Of a stretch of DNA of 64,000 nucleotides, positions 34,507 through 43,692 are shown one piece after another. This DNA is from Curtobacterium sp. ISL-83 (GTDB lineage Bacteria; Actinomycetota; Actinomycetes; Actinomycetales; Microbacteriaceae): contig NZ_JAGGPH010000011.1 of assembly GCF_018613895.1 (NCBI RefSeq), positions 186,001 through 250,000 on the forward strand, written 5' to 3'. The position numbers and the translations under genes are program-made. Positions within the stretch are counted from its first letter, which is position 1, and each line of letters begins with the position of its first letter. A model generated the notes under the pieces. That model saw nothing but the letters and a program-made list of their open reading frames with translations, was not told where the DNA came from and ran no database searches.

Positions 34507-35502
34507 ATGGATCTGGACGCCTACGCCGAGGTGCACCGTGACCGGTGGCAGGAACTCGACCGCCTCGCGCGGGCACGCCACACCAGCGGCGCCGACGTGG
34601 ACCGGCTCCTCGCCGGGTACCAGGAGGCCGCGACCGACCTCGCGCGCATCCGCGGTGCGGCGGCCCGGACGACGACGGGGGACCGCCTCTCGCTCACCCT
34701 GTTCCGCGCGCGGTTGCGCTTCACGGGGACACCCGTCGATCCGCTCACCGCCGTGGCGACGTTCTTCACGCTCCAGCTGCCGGCCGCGCTCTACCGGATC
34801 CGCTGGCTCACGATCTGGGTCGCCGCCGCGACGGCGGTCGTCGCGGTCGTCGTGGGGGTGTGGATCGCCTCGACCCCGGGTGCGGTCGAGACGTTCGGCA
34901 CGCCCGCGGCGCTCCGGCGGTACGCGACGCAGGACTTCGTCGGCTACTACTCGGCCCACGGGCTCGGAGCGTTCACGGCGCAGGTGTGGACGAACAACGC
35001 GTACATCGCGGCGAGCATGGTGGCGTTCGGGATCACCGGGCTGTTCGTCCCGTACTCGATCGCACAGAACGCCATCGGGCTCGGGGTCTCCGCGGCGATC
35101 ATGCACTCGCAGGGTCGACTGGGGGACTTCTTCCTCTACATCGCCCCGCACGGCCAGCTCGAGCTGTACTCGGTCTTCCTCGCCGGCGCGGCCGGGCTGA
35201 TGATCTTCTGGTCCTGGGTCGCCCCGGGGTCGCGGACCCGCGCGCAGGCACTCGCGGAGGACGGCCGCGCGCTCATCACCATCGCGATCGGCCTGACGCT
35301 CACCCTGCTGCTGTCCGGGTTGGTCGAGGGCGTCGTGACGCGGCAATCCTGGCCGTGGCCGGTCAAGATCGCGATCGGGACCGTGGCGCTCGCGTCGGTG
35401 CTCGCCTACCAGTGGGTGCTCGGCGGGCGGGCGCACCGGGCGGGGGAGCGCGGCGACCTGGAGGAGTTCGACCGGGGCGCCACCGCGCTGGTCGCCGACT
35501 GA
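34507..35502 (+). CDS. SpoIIM-like (DUF95) membrane protein
   Basis: The 331-residue protein has a soluble N terminus (MDLDAYAEVHRDRWQEL), then about six membrane helices with the hallmark ATQDFVGYYSAHGLGAFTAQVWTNN-type loop, followed by GITGLFVPYSIAQNAIGLGVSAAIM. This is the stage II sporulation protein M family. In non-sporulating actinobacteria it occurs with RDD, DUF58, MoxR and DUF4129 genes and may act in envelope maintenance. It is convergent with the DUF58 operon (30-bp gap). Confidence 0.88.
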   Translation: MDLDAYAEVHRDRWQELDRLARARHTSGADVDRLLAGYQEAATDLARIRGAAARTTTGDRLSLTLFRARLRFTGTPVDPLTAVATFFTLQLPAALYRIRWLTIWVAAATAVVAVVVGVWIASTPGAVETFGTPAALRRYATQDFVGYYSAHGLGAFTAQVWTNNAYIAASMVAFGITGLFVPYSIAQNAIGLGVSAAIMHSQGRLGDFFLYIAPHGQLELYSVFLAGAAGLMIFWSWVAPGSRTRAQALAEDGRALITIAIGLTLTLLLSGLVEGVVTRQSWPWPVKIAIGTVALASVLAYQWVLGGRAHRAGERGDLEEFDRGATALVAD

Positions 35503-35532
35503 CGGCCAGCGCTGGCCGCCCGGGCAGGGGCG

Positions 35533-36939
35533 TCAGAGCCTCCCGGTGGCCTTGGCCCGGATGTAGGCGTCGGCGACGAGTGGCGGGACCTGCTCCGGCC
35601 GCCCCCGGACGACCTCCGCGCCGACACGACGGGCTGCGTCGGCGACGCCGTCGGCGTCCAGCAGCGTGCGTGCCGCTGCCGCCCGACGGTAGACGTCGCG
35701 CTGCGCGCCGGACGGGAGGAACGGAGCACGGCCGCCCCGTCGGCCACGGCCGCGGATGGTCACCGCCGGTGCGCCGGTCTCGCCCGGCGCGCGGGTCGCC
35801 GACGGTTCGTGGGTCGGACGGAGGGCGCCGCCCGCCATCCGCTCGACCGCGGGGTCCTCGACGCTCGTCACGACGACTGCGTGGCGTCGGGTCAGGCGGG
35901 GGAGGACCGCCAGCAGGTCGCCGGATGCCCCGACGGAGTCGAGACTCGACGCGAGCACGACGAGCGACCGCGATGTCGTGATGCGGTCGACGATCGCGGG
36001 GACCGAACCCCAGTCGGTCGCGGCGAGTCCGGGCTCTGCGAGCGCCAGCACCTCGCCGAACCGCTGCACCACGTCGTTCCGGGTCGCGCCGTGCACCCGG
36101 TCGCGGACGGCGTCGTCCAGCACGACGAGGTCCACGCGGTCACCGGCGGCCGCTGCCAGCGCGCCGAGGAGCAGGGCCGACTCGATGAACGTGTCCAACC
36201 GCGGCTCGTCCTCGACCCGACCGGCACCGGCGCGACCGGCGTCGACCACGATCACCACGCGGCGGTCGCGTTCGGGCCGCCACGTCCGGACGACGAGGTC
36301 CTGTCGCCGTGCGGTGGCGCGCCAGTCGATGGAGCGGACGTCGTCGCCCCGGACGTAGTCGCGCAACGAGTCGAACTCCGTGCCGTGCCCGCGGAGCTGC
36401 AGGGTGGTCTCGCCGTCCAGCTCGCGGAGCCGGGCCAGCCGCGACGGCAGGTGCCGTCGCGAGCGGAAGGGTGGGGTGACGACGAGTTCCCCGGGGGTCT
36501 CGACGACCCGCTGGCGCGCGGCGAGCCCGAGCGGGCCGAACGCACGGACCGCGACGCCGGCACTCCGCCGTCGGCCGCGTCGGAACGGTGCGAACCGTTG
36601 CCGGGCGGTCCGGCGTTCACCGGCGGGGACGTCCATCCGGACGCGACGCGGTACTCGGCCCGCGGACGGTTCCCACATGTCCCGGACGACGCCGCGCAGC
36701 GTGCGCGACCCGTCGTTCGCGAGCACGAGCGTGCCCTCGGCGGTGCTGTCGCGGCGTGCCAGCCGGGGCATCCGGCGTTCGACCCGCACCCGCCCGAGGT
36801 CGGCGGCGAGGAGCAGGTCGACGCCGGCGGCGGCGAGCACCACGGCCACCCACGCGATCCCCGCCCACCCGCTGCCGAACAGCACCGTCGGCAGGACGGC
36901 GACCGCGAGGAACGCGACGAAGCGGCCCGACACGGCCAC
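35533..36939 (-). CDS. DUF58 domain protein
   Basis: The 468-residue protein has two N-terminal membrane helices (FVAFLAVAVLPTVLFG and GIAWVAVVLAAAGVDLL). A beta-rich middle and the DUF58 signature GTEFDSLRDYVRGDDVRSIDWRATARRQDLVVRTWRPERDRRVVIVVDAGR follow, and then a von Willebrand A-like domain. DUF58 proteins pair with MoxR ATPases, which are thought to act as chaperones that load or activate VWA-type proteins. Its GTG start overlaps the MoxR stop by one base. It is the last gene of the five-gene minus-strand operon 35533-41219. Confidence 0.9.
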   Translation of the reverse strand: MAVSGRFVAFLAVAVLPTVLFGSGWAGIAWVAVVLAAAGVDLLLAADLGRVRVERRMPRLARRDSTAEGTLVLANDGSRTLRGVVRDMWEPSAGRVPRRVRMDVPAGERRTARQRFAPFRRGRRRSAGVAVRAFGPLGLAARQRVVETPGELVVTPPFRSRRHLPSRLARLRELDGETTLQLRGHGTEFDSLRDYVRGDDVRSIDWRATARRQDLVVRTWRPERDRRVVIVVDAGRAGAGRVEDEPRLDTFIESALLLGALAAAAGDRVDLVVLDDAVRDRVHGATRNDVVQRFGEVLALAEPGLAATDWGSVPAIVDRITTSRSLVVLASSLDSVGASGDLLAVLPRLTRRHAVVVTSVEDPAVERMAGGALRPTHEPSATRAPGETGAPAVTIRGRGRRGGRAPFLPSGAQRDVYRRAAAARTLLDADGVADAARRVGAEVVRGRPEQVPPLVADAYIRAKATGRL

Positions 36940-37985
36940 TAGATCGGCACCCGGACCTGCTCGAGCACCTGCTGCAGGACGCCGTCCGCGCCGACGCCCT
37001 CGAGCTCGGCGTCAGCCCCGACCCGGAGGCGGTGCCGCCACACCGGGAGCGCCATCGCCTGCACGTGGTCCGGCGTGATGGCGTCGTACCCGGTGAGCCA
37101 GGCCCACGCCTTCGCGGCCGCGAGCAGCGCGGTCGCACCACGCGGACTGACGCCGACCCGGACCGACGGCGCCTGCCGCGTGGCCCGCGCCAGGTCGACG
37201 ATGTAGGCGAGCACGTCGTCCCGCGCGCCGACGGCCCGGACCGCCCGCTGCGCCCGGAGGACCTGGTCGACGCCCACGACCGGCTCGATCCCGGCGGACC
37301 GGACGTCCCGCGGCACGAACCCGTCGGCGTGCCGGCGGAGGATCTGCCACTCGACGTCACGCGGGGGGACGTCGAGCGTCAGCTTCACCAGGAAGCGGTC
37401 GAGCTGCGCTTCGGGCAGCGTGTAGGTGCCCTCGAACTCGATGGGGTTCATCGTCGCGGCGACGAAGAACGGTTCCGGGAGGGCCCGGGCGGCGCCGTCG
37501 ACGCTGACCTGGCGTTCCTCCATGGCCTCGAGCAACGCGGACTGGGTCTTCGGGGGTGTGCGGTTCACCTCGTCGGCGAGGAGCACGTTCGTGAACACCG
37601 GTCCGGGTCGGAACGGGAACGACCCGGTCGAGGCGTCGAAGACGAGGGAGCCCGTGACGTCGCCCGGCATCAGGTCCGGCGTGAACTGGATCCGCTTGGT
37701 GTCGAGGTCGAGCGCGGCCGCGAGGCTCCGGACCAGGAGCGTCTTCGCGACGCCCGGGACGCCCTCGAGCAGGACGTGGCCCTGCGCGAGCAGGCCGACG
37801 ATCATCCCGGACACCGCGCCCTCCTGCCCGACGACGGCCTTGGCGACCTCGGTCCGGACGCGACCGAACGCCTCCCGGAGTGGATCGGTCGCGGTCGCGG
37901 TCGCGGTCGCGGTCGTACCGGCGCCTGGTGCCGGCGCTCCGTCGCTGGCGGCGTGATGCGGTGCGGACGGGGGGAGATCGGTCAC
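36939..37985 (-). CDS. MoxR-type AAA+ ATPase
   Basis: The 348-residue ATPase has Walker A GVPGVAKT, Walker B NVLLADEVNRTPPKTQSALLEAMEE, sensor 1 FFVAATMNPIEFEGTYTLPEAQLDRFLVKL and the MoxR lid domain near the C terminus. MoxR proteins are chaperone-like ATPases acting on VWA-domain partners, here probably the DUF58 product encoded just downstream. The N terminus contains a TATATATAT run encoded by the GGTCGC hexamer tract. The GTG start overlaps the upstream DUF4350 gene (GTGA). Confidence 0.93.
   Translation of the reverse strand: MTDLPPSAPHHAASDGAPAPGAGTTATATATATDPLREAFGRVRTEVAKAVVGQEGAVSGMIVGLLAQGHVLLEGVPGVAKTLLVRSLAAALDLDTKRIQFTPDLMPGDVTGSLVFDASTGSFPFRPGPVFTNVLLADEVNRTPPKTQSALLEAMEERQVSVDGAARALPEPFFVAATMNPIEFEGTYTLPEAQLDRFLVKLTLDVPPRDVEWQILRRHADGFVPRDVRSAGIEPVVGVDQVLRAQRAVRAVGARDDVLAYIVDLARATRQAPSVRVGVSPRGATALLAAAKAWAWLTGYDAITPDHVQAMALPVWRHRLRVGADAELEGVGADGVLQQVLEQVRVPI
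37887..37916. repeat. Hexanucleotide repeat (GGTCGC)4 GGTCGT
   Basis: Five hexamers in tandem inside the 5' part of the moxR gene encode alternating Thr-Ala. Expansion or loss of units would keep the frame. Confidence 0.7.
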
Positions 37986-39229
37986 GGTCGTGCTCCTGGT
38001 CGGTCTCGGTCGTGGTCGGAGGAGGCGACGGGGTCGCCGGAGGTCGATCGCCGGACGGCGCGTTCGAGGTCGTCGAGTGCCGCGGCACCCCGGACGAGGG
38101 CAGGGTCGTCCTGGACCGGGCCGCCCACCAGGACGGCACCGACACGGGCGTCCGGGATGCCGGTCGCACGGGCCGCAGCGCGGACGACCTCGTCGACGTG
38201 TGCCGACCGCGGGAGGCCGAGCGCGCGTCCGATGCGTCGGATCGCCGCGACCCGCAGCGTGTCGAGGGCGTGTGTGCGGTCGCGCGTCCTGGCGTAGAGC
38301 CGGGCACGCCCCTCGGTCGTCTCGGCGGCACGGACGACGACGGGCAGTCGTTCGACGACGAGGGGGCCGAGTCGACGGCCTCGCCAGACGGCCGCGGCGA
38401 CGGCGGTGAGCCCGAGGAATGCCAGGACGCTCGGCACCCACGGCGGTGCGAGGTCCCCGAGGACGGGCGCCGCGTCGGCGCCGCCCGGAACCGGCGTGTA
38501 CCAGGTCAGCTGGTCGTCGCTCCCGAGCAGGCCGAGCGCGAGCGCCGCGTTGCCGGCCGTGGTGATGGTGTCGTTCCGGAGCGCCGCGGTCGTTCCGAGC
38601 ACCGTGACGTCGCCGCCGGGGGTCGTCGCACGCACGAGCCCCCACGCACGCTGGTCGCCGGAGCCGCTGGGCGCGCACACCTCCACGTCGCCGTCGCTCC
38701 GTGCCCGGTCGGTGACGCGGTACGAGGCACCCGCGGCGGAGACCGACCCGGCGGCGGCCGCAGCGGGGATCGTGCAGGAGGCCGTCGAGACCGTGGCGCG
38801 TCCGCGGACGTCGGCGGAGGGCTCGGCGCCCACACCGAAGGCGTCGAGGGTCGTGGCGTCGGACGTGATGAGCACGACGTGGTCGGCCTGGCGTGCGATG
38901 CGCCGTGCGACGGCGGGGTCGAGCACGCCGCGAGGGTCGTCGACGAGCACGGTGCGGCCGTCGACCGCGTCCGCCCGGGACGTGACGTCGACCCGGGTGC
39001 CGCGCTGCTCGAGCACGCGGACGAGTGCCCGGGAACCGCTGGCGGTCGCGGAGTCCGGGTCGAGCGCGGTCGGGTCCGCGCGGTCGTGGCCCTGCACGGC
39101 GGCGGTGAGCGCGGCGAACACGACGACGAGCACGGCGATGAGGACCCAGGGGCCGAACCGGTGCCGTCGTCCCGCTCGGTCGGGCGCGCCGGGCTGCGGT
39201 GCGGTCGGCCGCACGGCGGTGACGCTCAC
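37982..39229 (-). CDS. DUF4350 membrane-anchored protein
   Basis: The 415-residue protein has a first helix at about residues 28-46 (WVLIAVLVVVFAALTAAVQG) and a second near residue 270. Between them lies the outer-face DUF4350 domain, starting PDSATASGSRALVRVLEQRGTRVDVT and including HVVLITSDATTLDAF and VTVLGTTAALRNDTITTAGNAALALGLLG. The cytosolic tail is Arg-rich. DUF4350 is regularly found in DUF58-MoxR-DUF4129 clusters. The gene overlaps both neighbours by 4 bp (GTGA), so the whole cluster is translationally coupled. Function is unknown. Confidence 0.87.
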   Translation of the reverse strand: MSVTAVRPTAPQPGAPDRAGRRHRFGPWVLIAVLVVVFAALTAAVQGHDRADPTALDPDSATASGSRALVRVLEQRGTRVDVTSRADAVDGRTVLVDDPRGVLDPAVARRIARQADHVVLITSDATTLDAFGVGAEPSADVRGRATVSTASCTIPAAAAAGSVSAAGASYRVTDRARSDGDVEVCAPSGSGDQRAWGLVRATTPGGDVTVLGTTAALRNDTITTAGNAALALGLLGSDDQLTWYTPVPGGADAAPVLGDLAPPWVPSVLAFLGLTAVAAAVWRGRRLGPLVVERLPVVVRAAETTEGRARLYARTRDRTHALDTLRVAAIRRIGRALGLPRSAHVDEVVRAAARATGIPDARVGAVLVGGPVQDDPALVRGAAALDDLERAVRRSTSGDPVASSDHDRDRPGARP

Positions 39230-39873
39230 GCGGGCACCGCCGGCTCGTCGGCGCGGGCGGGTCGCGCGGCGCGGATCGCCCGCTCGGTCTCGAGGACCCT
39301 GCTGGCCGCCGTCTGGTCAGCGGGGGAGCCGAGGTACCGGACCGCGTCGAACGTGGCCGCGGCGTGCTCGAGGCGCCCGGCCGCCGTCGGGAAGGGACGG
39401 GAGGCGCGGTCGGCGATGGCGCGCGCCGTCGCGCCCGGCAGGTCGGGGACCAGATCCCGTTCACCGAGACCGCGCGCCAACGCGCGGAACCCGTCGAGCA
39501 CGGCGCCGTCCCAGTCGCCGGCTCGGTAGGCGGCAGCGGCCGCCACACCGAGGTCGCGTGCCGAGCGGAGGTCGTCCGGGTCGAACACACCCCGGTCGTC
39601 GGAGGCCGCCGACCGGGCCCGCCGGCGGGGCAACCCCCGTGCGACCACCACGAGCACCACGACGGCGACGAGGACGATGCCGGCGATCCAGAGCAGGGTG
39701 TTGCCGACGGCCGGGGATCCGAGGCCGTCGAGTCGGATCGAGCTGAGCCAGTCGAAGAACCCCTGCGACGCCCGGTCCCACCAGGTGACGTGTGCGCCGG
39801 CGTACTCGGACCGCTGGAGCTCGTGTTCGAGCAGTCGGCGGGCCTCGTCGGGTGAGACCGCGGTCAGCGCCAC
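39226..39873 (-). CDS. DUF4129 membrane protein
   Basis: The 215-residue protein has one strong helix (LLWIAGIVLVAVVVLVVVARGL, about residues 55-77) and a C-terminal DUF4129 domain: ARDLGVAAAAAYRAGDWDGAVLDGFRALARGLGERDL, with RPARADEPAVPA at the end. The N-terminal part resembles VSPDEARRLLEHELQRSEYA-type linkers seen in this family. The GTG at 39873 overlaps the upstream gene by 10 bp. The start could alternatively be a CTG at 39867. Function unknown; the neighbours suggest an envelope-stress complex. Confidence 0.82.
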   Translation of the reverse strand: MALTAVSPDEARRLLEHELQRSEYAGAHVTWWDRASQGFFDWLSSIRLDGLGSPAVGNTLLWIAGIVLVAVVVLVVVARGLPRRRARSAASDDRGVFDPDDLRSARDLGVAAAAAYRAGDWDGAVLDGFRALARGLGERDLVPDLPGATARAIADRASRPFPTAAGRLEHAAATFDAVRYLGSPADQTAASRVLETERAIRAARPARADEPAVPA

Positions 39874-41219
39874 TGCTGCGGTCCAGGTCCAGGTCCAGGT
39901 CCAGGTCCGGGTCCGGGGCCGGGGCCGGTGCCGGTGCCGGGCCATTGCTGCGCCGGCCACTGTTGCCCGGGCCACTGCTGGGCGGGCCACTGCTGCGTCG
40001 GGCCCTGCGCTCCGTTCCACGGCGCCCGCACGACCGGTTCAGCCGGCGCGAACGGGTCCGCCGGCTGCCCCGTGTCCAGGTGCGACGCGATGCGCTGGTC
40101 GAGCGCTTCGGTCCGGATGCGCCGGTCGATCGCCAGGAACGTGGTGACCGACGCGCTCAGGACGTCCGTGATCGACTGCACCGCGATCACCAGCACACTG
40201 CCGATCACGATCGCGACCACCGAGCCGACGCTCGGCGCGCCCGGTGTCCCCGTGCCCCTGCCGGTCTGGTTCAGCGGGTCGAACACGCCGGATGCGAGCG
40301 CGGAACCGATGCTCAGCGGGAGCGCCGCGATCGACGCGGCGAACCCGAACATCGCCTGGACCAGCAGCAGGATCCCGAACGTCCGCCAGAACGCGCCCCG
40401 GGTGAGTCGCCACGACTGCGCCGCCGCCGAGAAGACCCCGCGGCCCTCCAGCGCGATCGTCGGCACGGTGAAGGCGAAGCGCGTGCCGAGCCAGGCGAGG
40501 AGGACCCCGAACCCGAGGAACACCCCGAGGATCAGGAGCACGAAGCCCCCGACCCCGGAGCGTCCGGCGGCGAGCGCCGCGATGAACCCGATGAACACCA
40601 CCACCACGATCCCGCCGATCACCGCACCGGCCGCGACCTGCAGCAGCATCCACGCGACCACGGACCAGCGCCGTCCGGCGAGCAGGGCCCAGATGCCGCG
40701 GAACATCGCGCGGCGGCCGAGCACCCGTTGTCCGGTGTCCGTCGCGACCGGAGCGACCAGGAAGCCACGACCGAGGTACGTGAGGAAGGGCAGCACCACG
40801 GCGAGCACGAGCCCGAGCGTGGCCGTCCCGGCGACGACCGGGCTGGGGTCCCCGGACTGCGCGTCGAACGCCGAGGCGAGCCGTGCCTGCAGCGCGGACT
40901 GCGTGAACGCGTTGGCCAGGGTCGAGAGCAACCCGAGCACCCCGCTGAGCAGCACGCTCCAGAGCAGCAGGACCCGGGCGTTGCGCCGGAAGACCGTGAA
41001 CGCGCCGGCGAGGACATCGCCGAACCCGAGGGGCCGGAGGGGGATCACCGGGCGGGAACCGACGGGCGGACGACCGGGCGGGAAGCCCTGGCCGGGGAAC
41101 GGCCCGGGCAGTGGGCCCGGCCCCGAGGCGGGCGGTGGCGGCGTGGCGGGGCCCTGTGGGCCTCCTGTCCGTGGCGTCGGCGCGTCCTGCGCGCCCCCTG
41201 GCACCTGCCAACCGGACAT
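39864..41219 (-). CDS. Polytopic membrane protein with Pro/Gly-rich tails
   Basis: The 451-residue protein has a P/G-rich cytosolic head, about six to seven helices in the core (PLGFGDVLAGAFTVFRRN, then VLLLWSVLLSGVLGLLSTL and others) and a repetitive tail with QQWP units and a GPGPGP run. The core resembles the glycerophosphoryl diester phosphodiesterase membrane-domain proteins of actinobacteria, and no phosphodiesterase domain is present. ATG at 41219 follows a purine-rich GAGGGGG site. It is the first gene of the DUF4129-DUF4350-MoxR-DUF58 operon. Role unknown. Confidence 0.8.
   Translation of the reverse strand: MSGWQVPGGAQDAPTPRTGGPQGPATPPPPASGPGPLPGPFPGQGFPPGRPPVGSRPVIPLRPLGFGDVLAGAFTVFRRNARVLLLWSVLLSGVLGLLSTLANAFTQSALQARLASAFDAQSGDPSPVVAGTATLGLVLAVVLPFLTYLGRGFLVAPVATDTGQRVLGRRAMFRGIWALLAGRRWSVVAWMLLQVAAGAVIGGIVVVVFIGFIAALAAGRSGVGGFVLLILGVFLGFGVLLAWLGTRFAFTVPTIALEGRGVFSAAAQSWRLTRGAFWRTFGILLLVQAMFGFAASIAALPLSIGSALASGVFDPLNQTGRGTGTPGAPSVGSVVAIVIGSVLVIAVQSITDVLSASVTTFLAIDRRIRTEALDQRIASHLDTGQPADPFAPAEPVVRAPWNGAQGPTQQWPAQQWPGQQWPAQQWPGTGTGPGPGPGPGPGPGPGPQQWR
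39883..39936. repeat. Hexanucleotide repeat tract, nine units
   Basis: Nine tandem hexamers of the type CCAGGT, CCGGGT, CCGGGG and CCGGTG encode the Gly-Pro/Gly-Thr tail of the membrane protein. The gradient from identical to diverged units suggests recent expansion at one end. Confidence 0.75.
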
Positions 41220-41304
41220 GACCCGCCCCCTCACGTCGAGATCGCGTAGCGGACACGCGAACGGTCCCATCCTGGCGGAAAACGTCTCCCGATGGGGCCT
41301 CGGC

Positions 41305-41310
41305 TATCGT
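41305..41310 (+). promoter_or_regulatory. Candidate -10 box of mtrA
   Basis: TATCGT lies 55 nt before the mtrA ATG in the gap to the divergent membrane protein gene. No matching -35 is clear. Confidence 0.35.
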
Positions 41311-41365
41311 GAGCAGGGATGCCGTACCCGGCACCACCTTGCCCGCACCACGGAGTCCACATCAC

Positions 41366-42040
41366 ATGACACCGCGCATCCTCGTCGTCGACGACGACCA
41401 GGCCCTCGCCGAGATGATCGGCATCGTCCTCCGCTCGGAGGGGTACGAGCCCGAGTTCAGCGCCGACGGCAACGACGCCATCGAGGCGTTCCACAGCACG
41501 AAGCCGGACCTGGTGCTCCTCGACGTGATGCTGCCGGGCATCGACGGCATCGAGGTGTGCAAGCGCCTCCGGGCCGAGAGCGGGACGCCGATCATCATGC
41601 TCACGGCGAAGGGCGACACCGCGGACGTCGTCGCCGGCCTCGAGAACGGCGCCGACGACTACATCGTCAAGCCCTTCAACCCGAAGGAGCTCGTCGCCCG
41701 CATCCGCACCCGGTTGCGGCCCACTGCCTCGGACGCCAGCGTGCTGCACGCCGGCGACCTCACCGTCGACGTCCCCGGGCACGAGGTGCGTCGGGGTGAC
41801 GCCGTCATCGCGCTGACGCCGCTCGAGTTCGACCTGCTCCGCGCGCTCGCCGAGAAGCCGAGCCAGGTGTTCACGCGCGAGATGCTCCTCGAGCAGGTGT
41901 GGGGCTACCACTACAAGGCCGACACCCGTCTGGTGAACGTGCACGTGCAGCGGCTCCGCGCGAAGATCGAGCACGACCCCGACAACCCGAAGATCGTCAC
42001 GACGGTCCGCGGCGTCGGGTACCGGGCCGGAGGGGCCTGA
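41366..42040 (+). CDS. mtrA: Response regulator MtrA
   Basis: MtrA is the OmpR-type response regulator partner of MtrB and controls cell-wall and division genes in actinobacteria. The 224-residue protein has the receiver acidic pocket D9-D11, the phosphorylated D53 in LVLLDVMLPG, T80 and K102. A winged-helix DNA-binding domain follows, with ALTPLEFDLLRALAEKPSQVFTREMLLEQVWGY and TTVRGVGYR. Sequence is very close to mycobacterial MtrA. mtrB follows after 5 bp. Confidence 0.97.
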   Translation: MTPRILVVDDDQALAEMIGIVLRSEGYEPEFSADGNDAIEAFHSTKPDLVLLDVMLPGIDGIEVCKRLRAESGTPIIMLTAKGDTADVVAGLENGADDYIVKPFNPKELVARIRTRLRPTASDASVLHAGDLTVDVPGHEVRRGDAVIALTPLEFDLLRALAEKPSQVFTREMLLEQVWGYHYKADTRLVNVHVQRLRAKIEHDPDNPKIVTTVRGVGYRAGGA

Positions 42041-42045
42041 GCACC

Positions 42046-43692
42046 ATGGCCGCCGTCGGTCGGATGCGGCGGCGTCTGCGTCGGTGGGCGCGCCGGGGAT
42101 GGCGCGCGCTCGCGTACCTCTGGCGACGCTCCCTGATGGTGCGCTCGGTGGCGATCACGGTCATGACGACCGGACTCGCGATCGGGATCATCGGGACCGC
42201 GGTGATGATCAGCATCTCGAACAACGTCTACGCGCAGCGCCGCGACCAGATCGAGGCGGAGTCCGCGCGGGCGACCATCGTGGCGCAGGGCATCTTCGAC
42301 GCCGCGACCGCCGCCGAGGACAACAACCAGACCGAGCTCGAGACGCTGCAGAACGACGCGCAGCAGGCGATCCTGTCGAACACGACGAGCCCCGGCGGCA
42401 CGAGCATCGCGATCGAGCGGACCCCGGGGCAGTCGACGCCGCAGATCCTGCAGACCATCGTGACGCCGGGGTTCCCGGACGAGGTGATCACCGACGACCT
42501 GCGGAAGGCCGTCGGGAAGGACACCGGGCGGCTCAGCCTGCAACCCGTGCAGCTCCGCGACGCGCACGGCCGCCAACCCGGTCTGGCGGTCGGGTCGACC
42601 CTGCAGATCCCGAGCGCCGGCCAGTACGAGCTCTACCTGGTGTACGACCTCTCCGACGCCCAGCAGACCCTGGACTTCGTGTCCCAGACGCTCTCCATCG
42701 GCGGGGTGGCGCTGATGGTGCTCATCGCCCTGGTCACCTCGCTCGTGGTGCGACTCGTGGTCGTGCCGATCCGGGGTGCGGCCGAGACGAGCCGGAAGAT
42801 CGCCTCCGGACGACTCGACGAGCGCATCCCCGTGAAGGGCCAGGACGACATCGCCACCCTCGCCCGGAGCTTCAACGGCATGGCGGACGCCGTCAGTCGG
42901 CAGATCACGCAGCTCGCGGAGCTCTCCCGGGTGCAGCAGCGCTTCGTGTCCGACGTCTCGCACGAGCTCCGCACACCGCTGACCACGATCCGGCTCGCAG
43001 GTGACGTGCTGTACGACGCCCGGCACGCGTTCGAGCCCGCGATCGGACGCACCGCCGAGCTCCTGCACACCCAGGTGGAGCGGTTCGAGATGCTCCTGGC
43101 CGACCTGCTCGAGATCTCCCGGTTCGACGCGCAGGCGGTCCAGCTCGACACCGAGCCCGTCGTCCCGGCAGCGCTCGCGACGGACATCGTCGACGAGTTC
43201 CGGCCCCTCGCCGACCGCGCGGGCATCGAGCTGCAGCTCGTGACCCCCGGTGGCCACACCACCATGCAGCTCGACGCCAAACGGGTGCGGCGCATCGTGC
43301 GGAACCTCGTCGGCAACGCGATCGAGCACGGCGAGGCGAAGCCCGTCCAGGTCATCGTCGACAGCGACGCGCGCTCGGTCGCCATCGCGGTGCGGGACCA
43401 CGGGGTGGGCATGCCGCCGGAGGACGCGGCCCGGGTGTTCGACCGCTTCTGGCGTGCCGACCCGAGCCGCAAGCGGACGATCGGCGGGACCGGCCTCGGG
43501 CTCGCGATCAGCCTCGGTGACGCGAACCTGCACGGCGGCCGGATCGACGTCTGGTCCCGCCCCGGCGAGGGCTCGACGTTCGTGCTCACGCTGCCGAGGA
43601 CCGAGGGCGCGATGCCGGTCACCTCGGCGATCCCGCTGCCCGACCTCGACGAACCGTACGACGGCCCGCGCGCCGTCCGGGAGGACGCATGA
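42046..43692 (+). CDS. mtrB: Sensor histidine kinase MtrB
   Basis: The 548-residue kinase has helix 1 at about 38-60 (SVAITVMTTGLAIGIIGTAVMI), an extracellular region, and helix 2 near 220 (GGVALMVLIALVTSLVVRLVVV). HAMP follows, then the dimerisation helix with H306 in VSDVSHELRTPLTTIRLAG, and the ATPase boxes NLVGNAIEHG, DHGVGMPP, FDRFWRADPSRKRTIGGTGLGLAISL. It senses envelope state and phosphorylates MtrA. Its stop overlaps lpqB by 4 bp. The mtrA-mtrB-lpqB order is an actinobacterial hallmark. Confidence 0.97.
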   Translation: MAAVGRMRRRLRRWARRGWRALAYLWRRSLMVRSVAITVMTTGLAIGIIGTAVMISISNNVYAQRRDQIEAESARATIVAQGIFDAATAAEDNNQTELETLQNDAQQAILSNTTSPGGTSIAIERTPGQSTPQILQTIVTPGFPDEVITDDLRKAVGKDTGRLSLQPVQLRDAHGRQPGLAVGSTLQIPSAGQYELYLVYDLSDAQQTLDFVSQTLSIGGVALMVLIALVTSLVVRLVVVPIRGAAETSRKIASGRLDERIPVKGQDDIATLARSFNGMADAVSRQITQLAELSRVQQRFVSDVSHELRTPLTTIRLAGDVLYDARHAFEPAIGRTAELLHTQVERFEMLLADLLEISRFDAQAVQLDTEPVVPAALATDIVDEFRPLADRAGIELQLVTPGGHTTMQLDAKRVRRIVRNLVGNAIEHGEAKPVQVIVDSDARSVAIAVRDHGVGMPPEDAARVFDRFWRADPSRKRTIGGTGLGLAISLGDANLHGGRIDVWSRPGEGSTFVLTLPRTEGAMPVTSAIPLPDLDEPYDGPRAVREDA

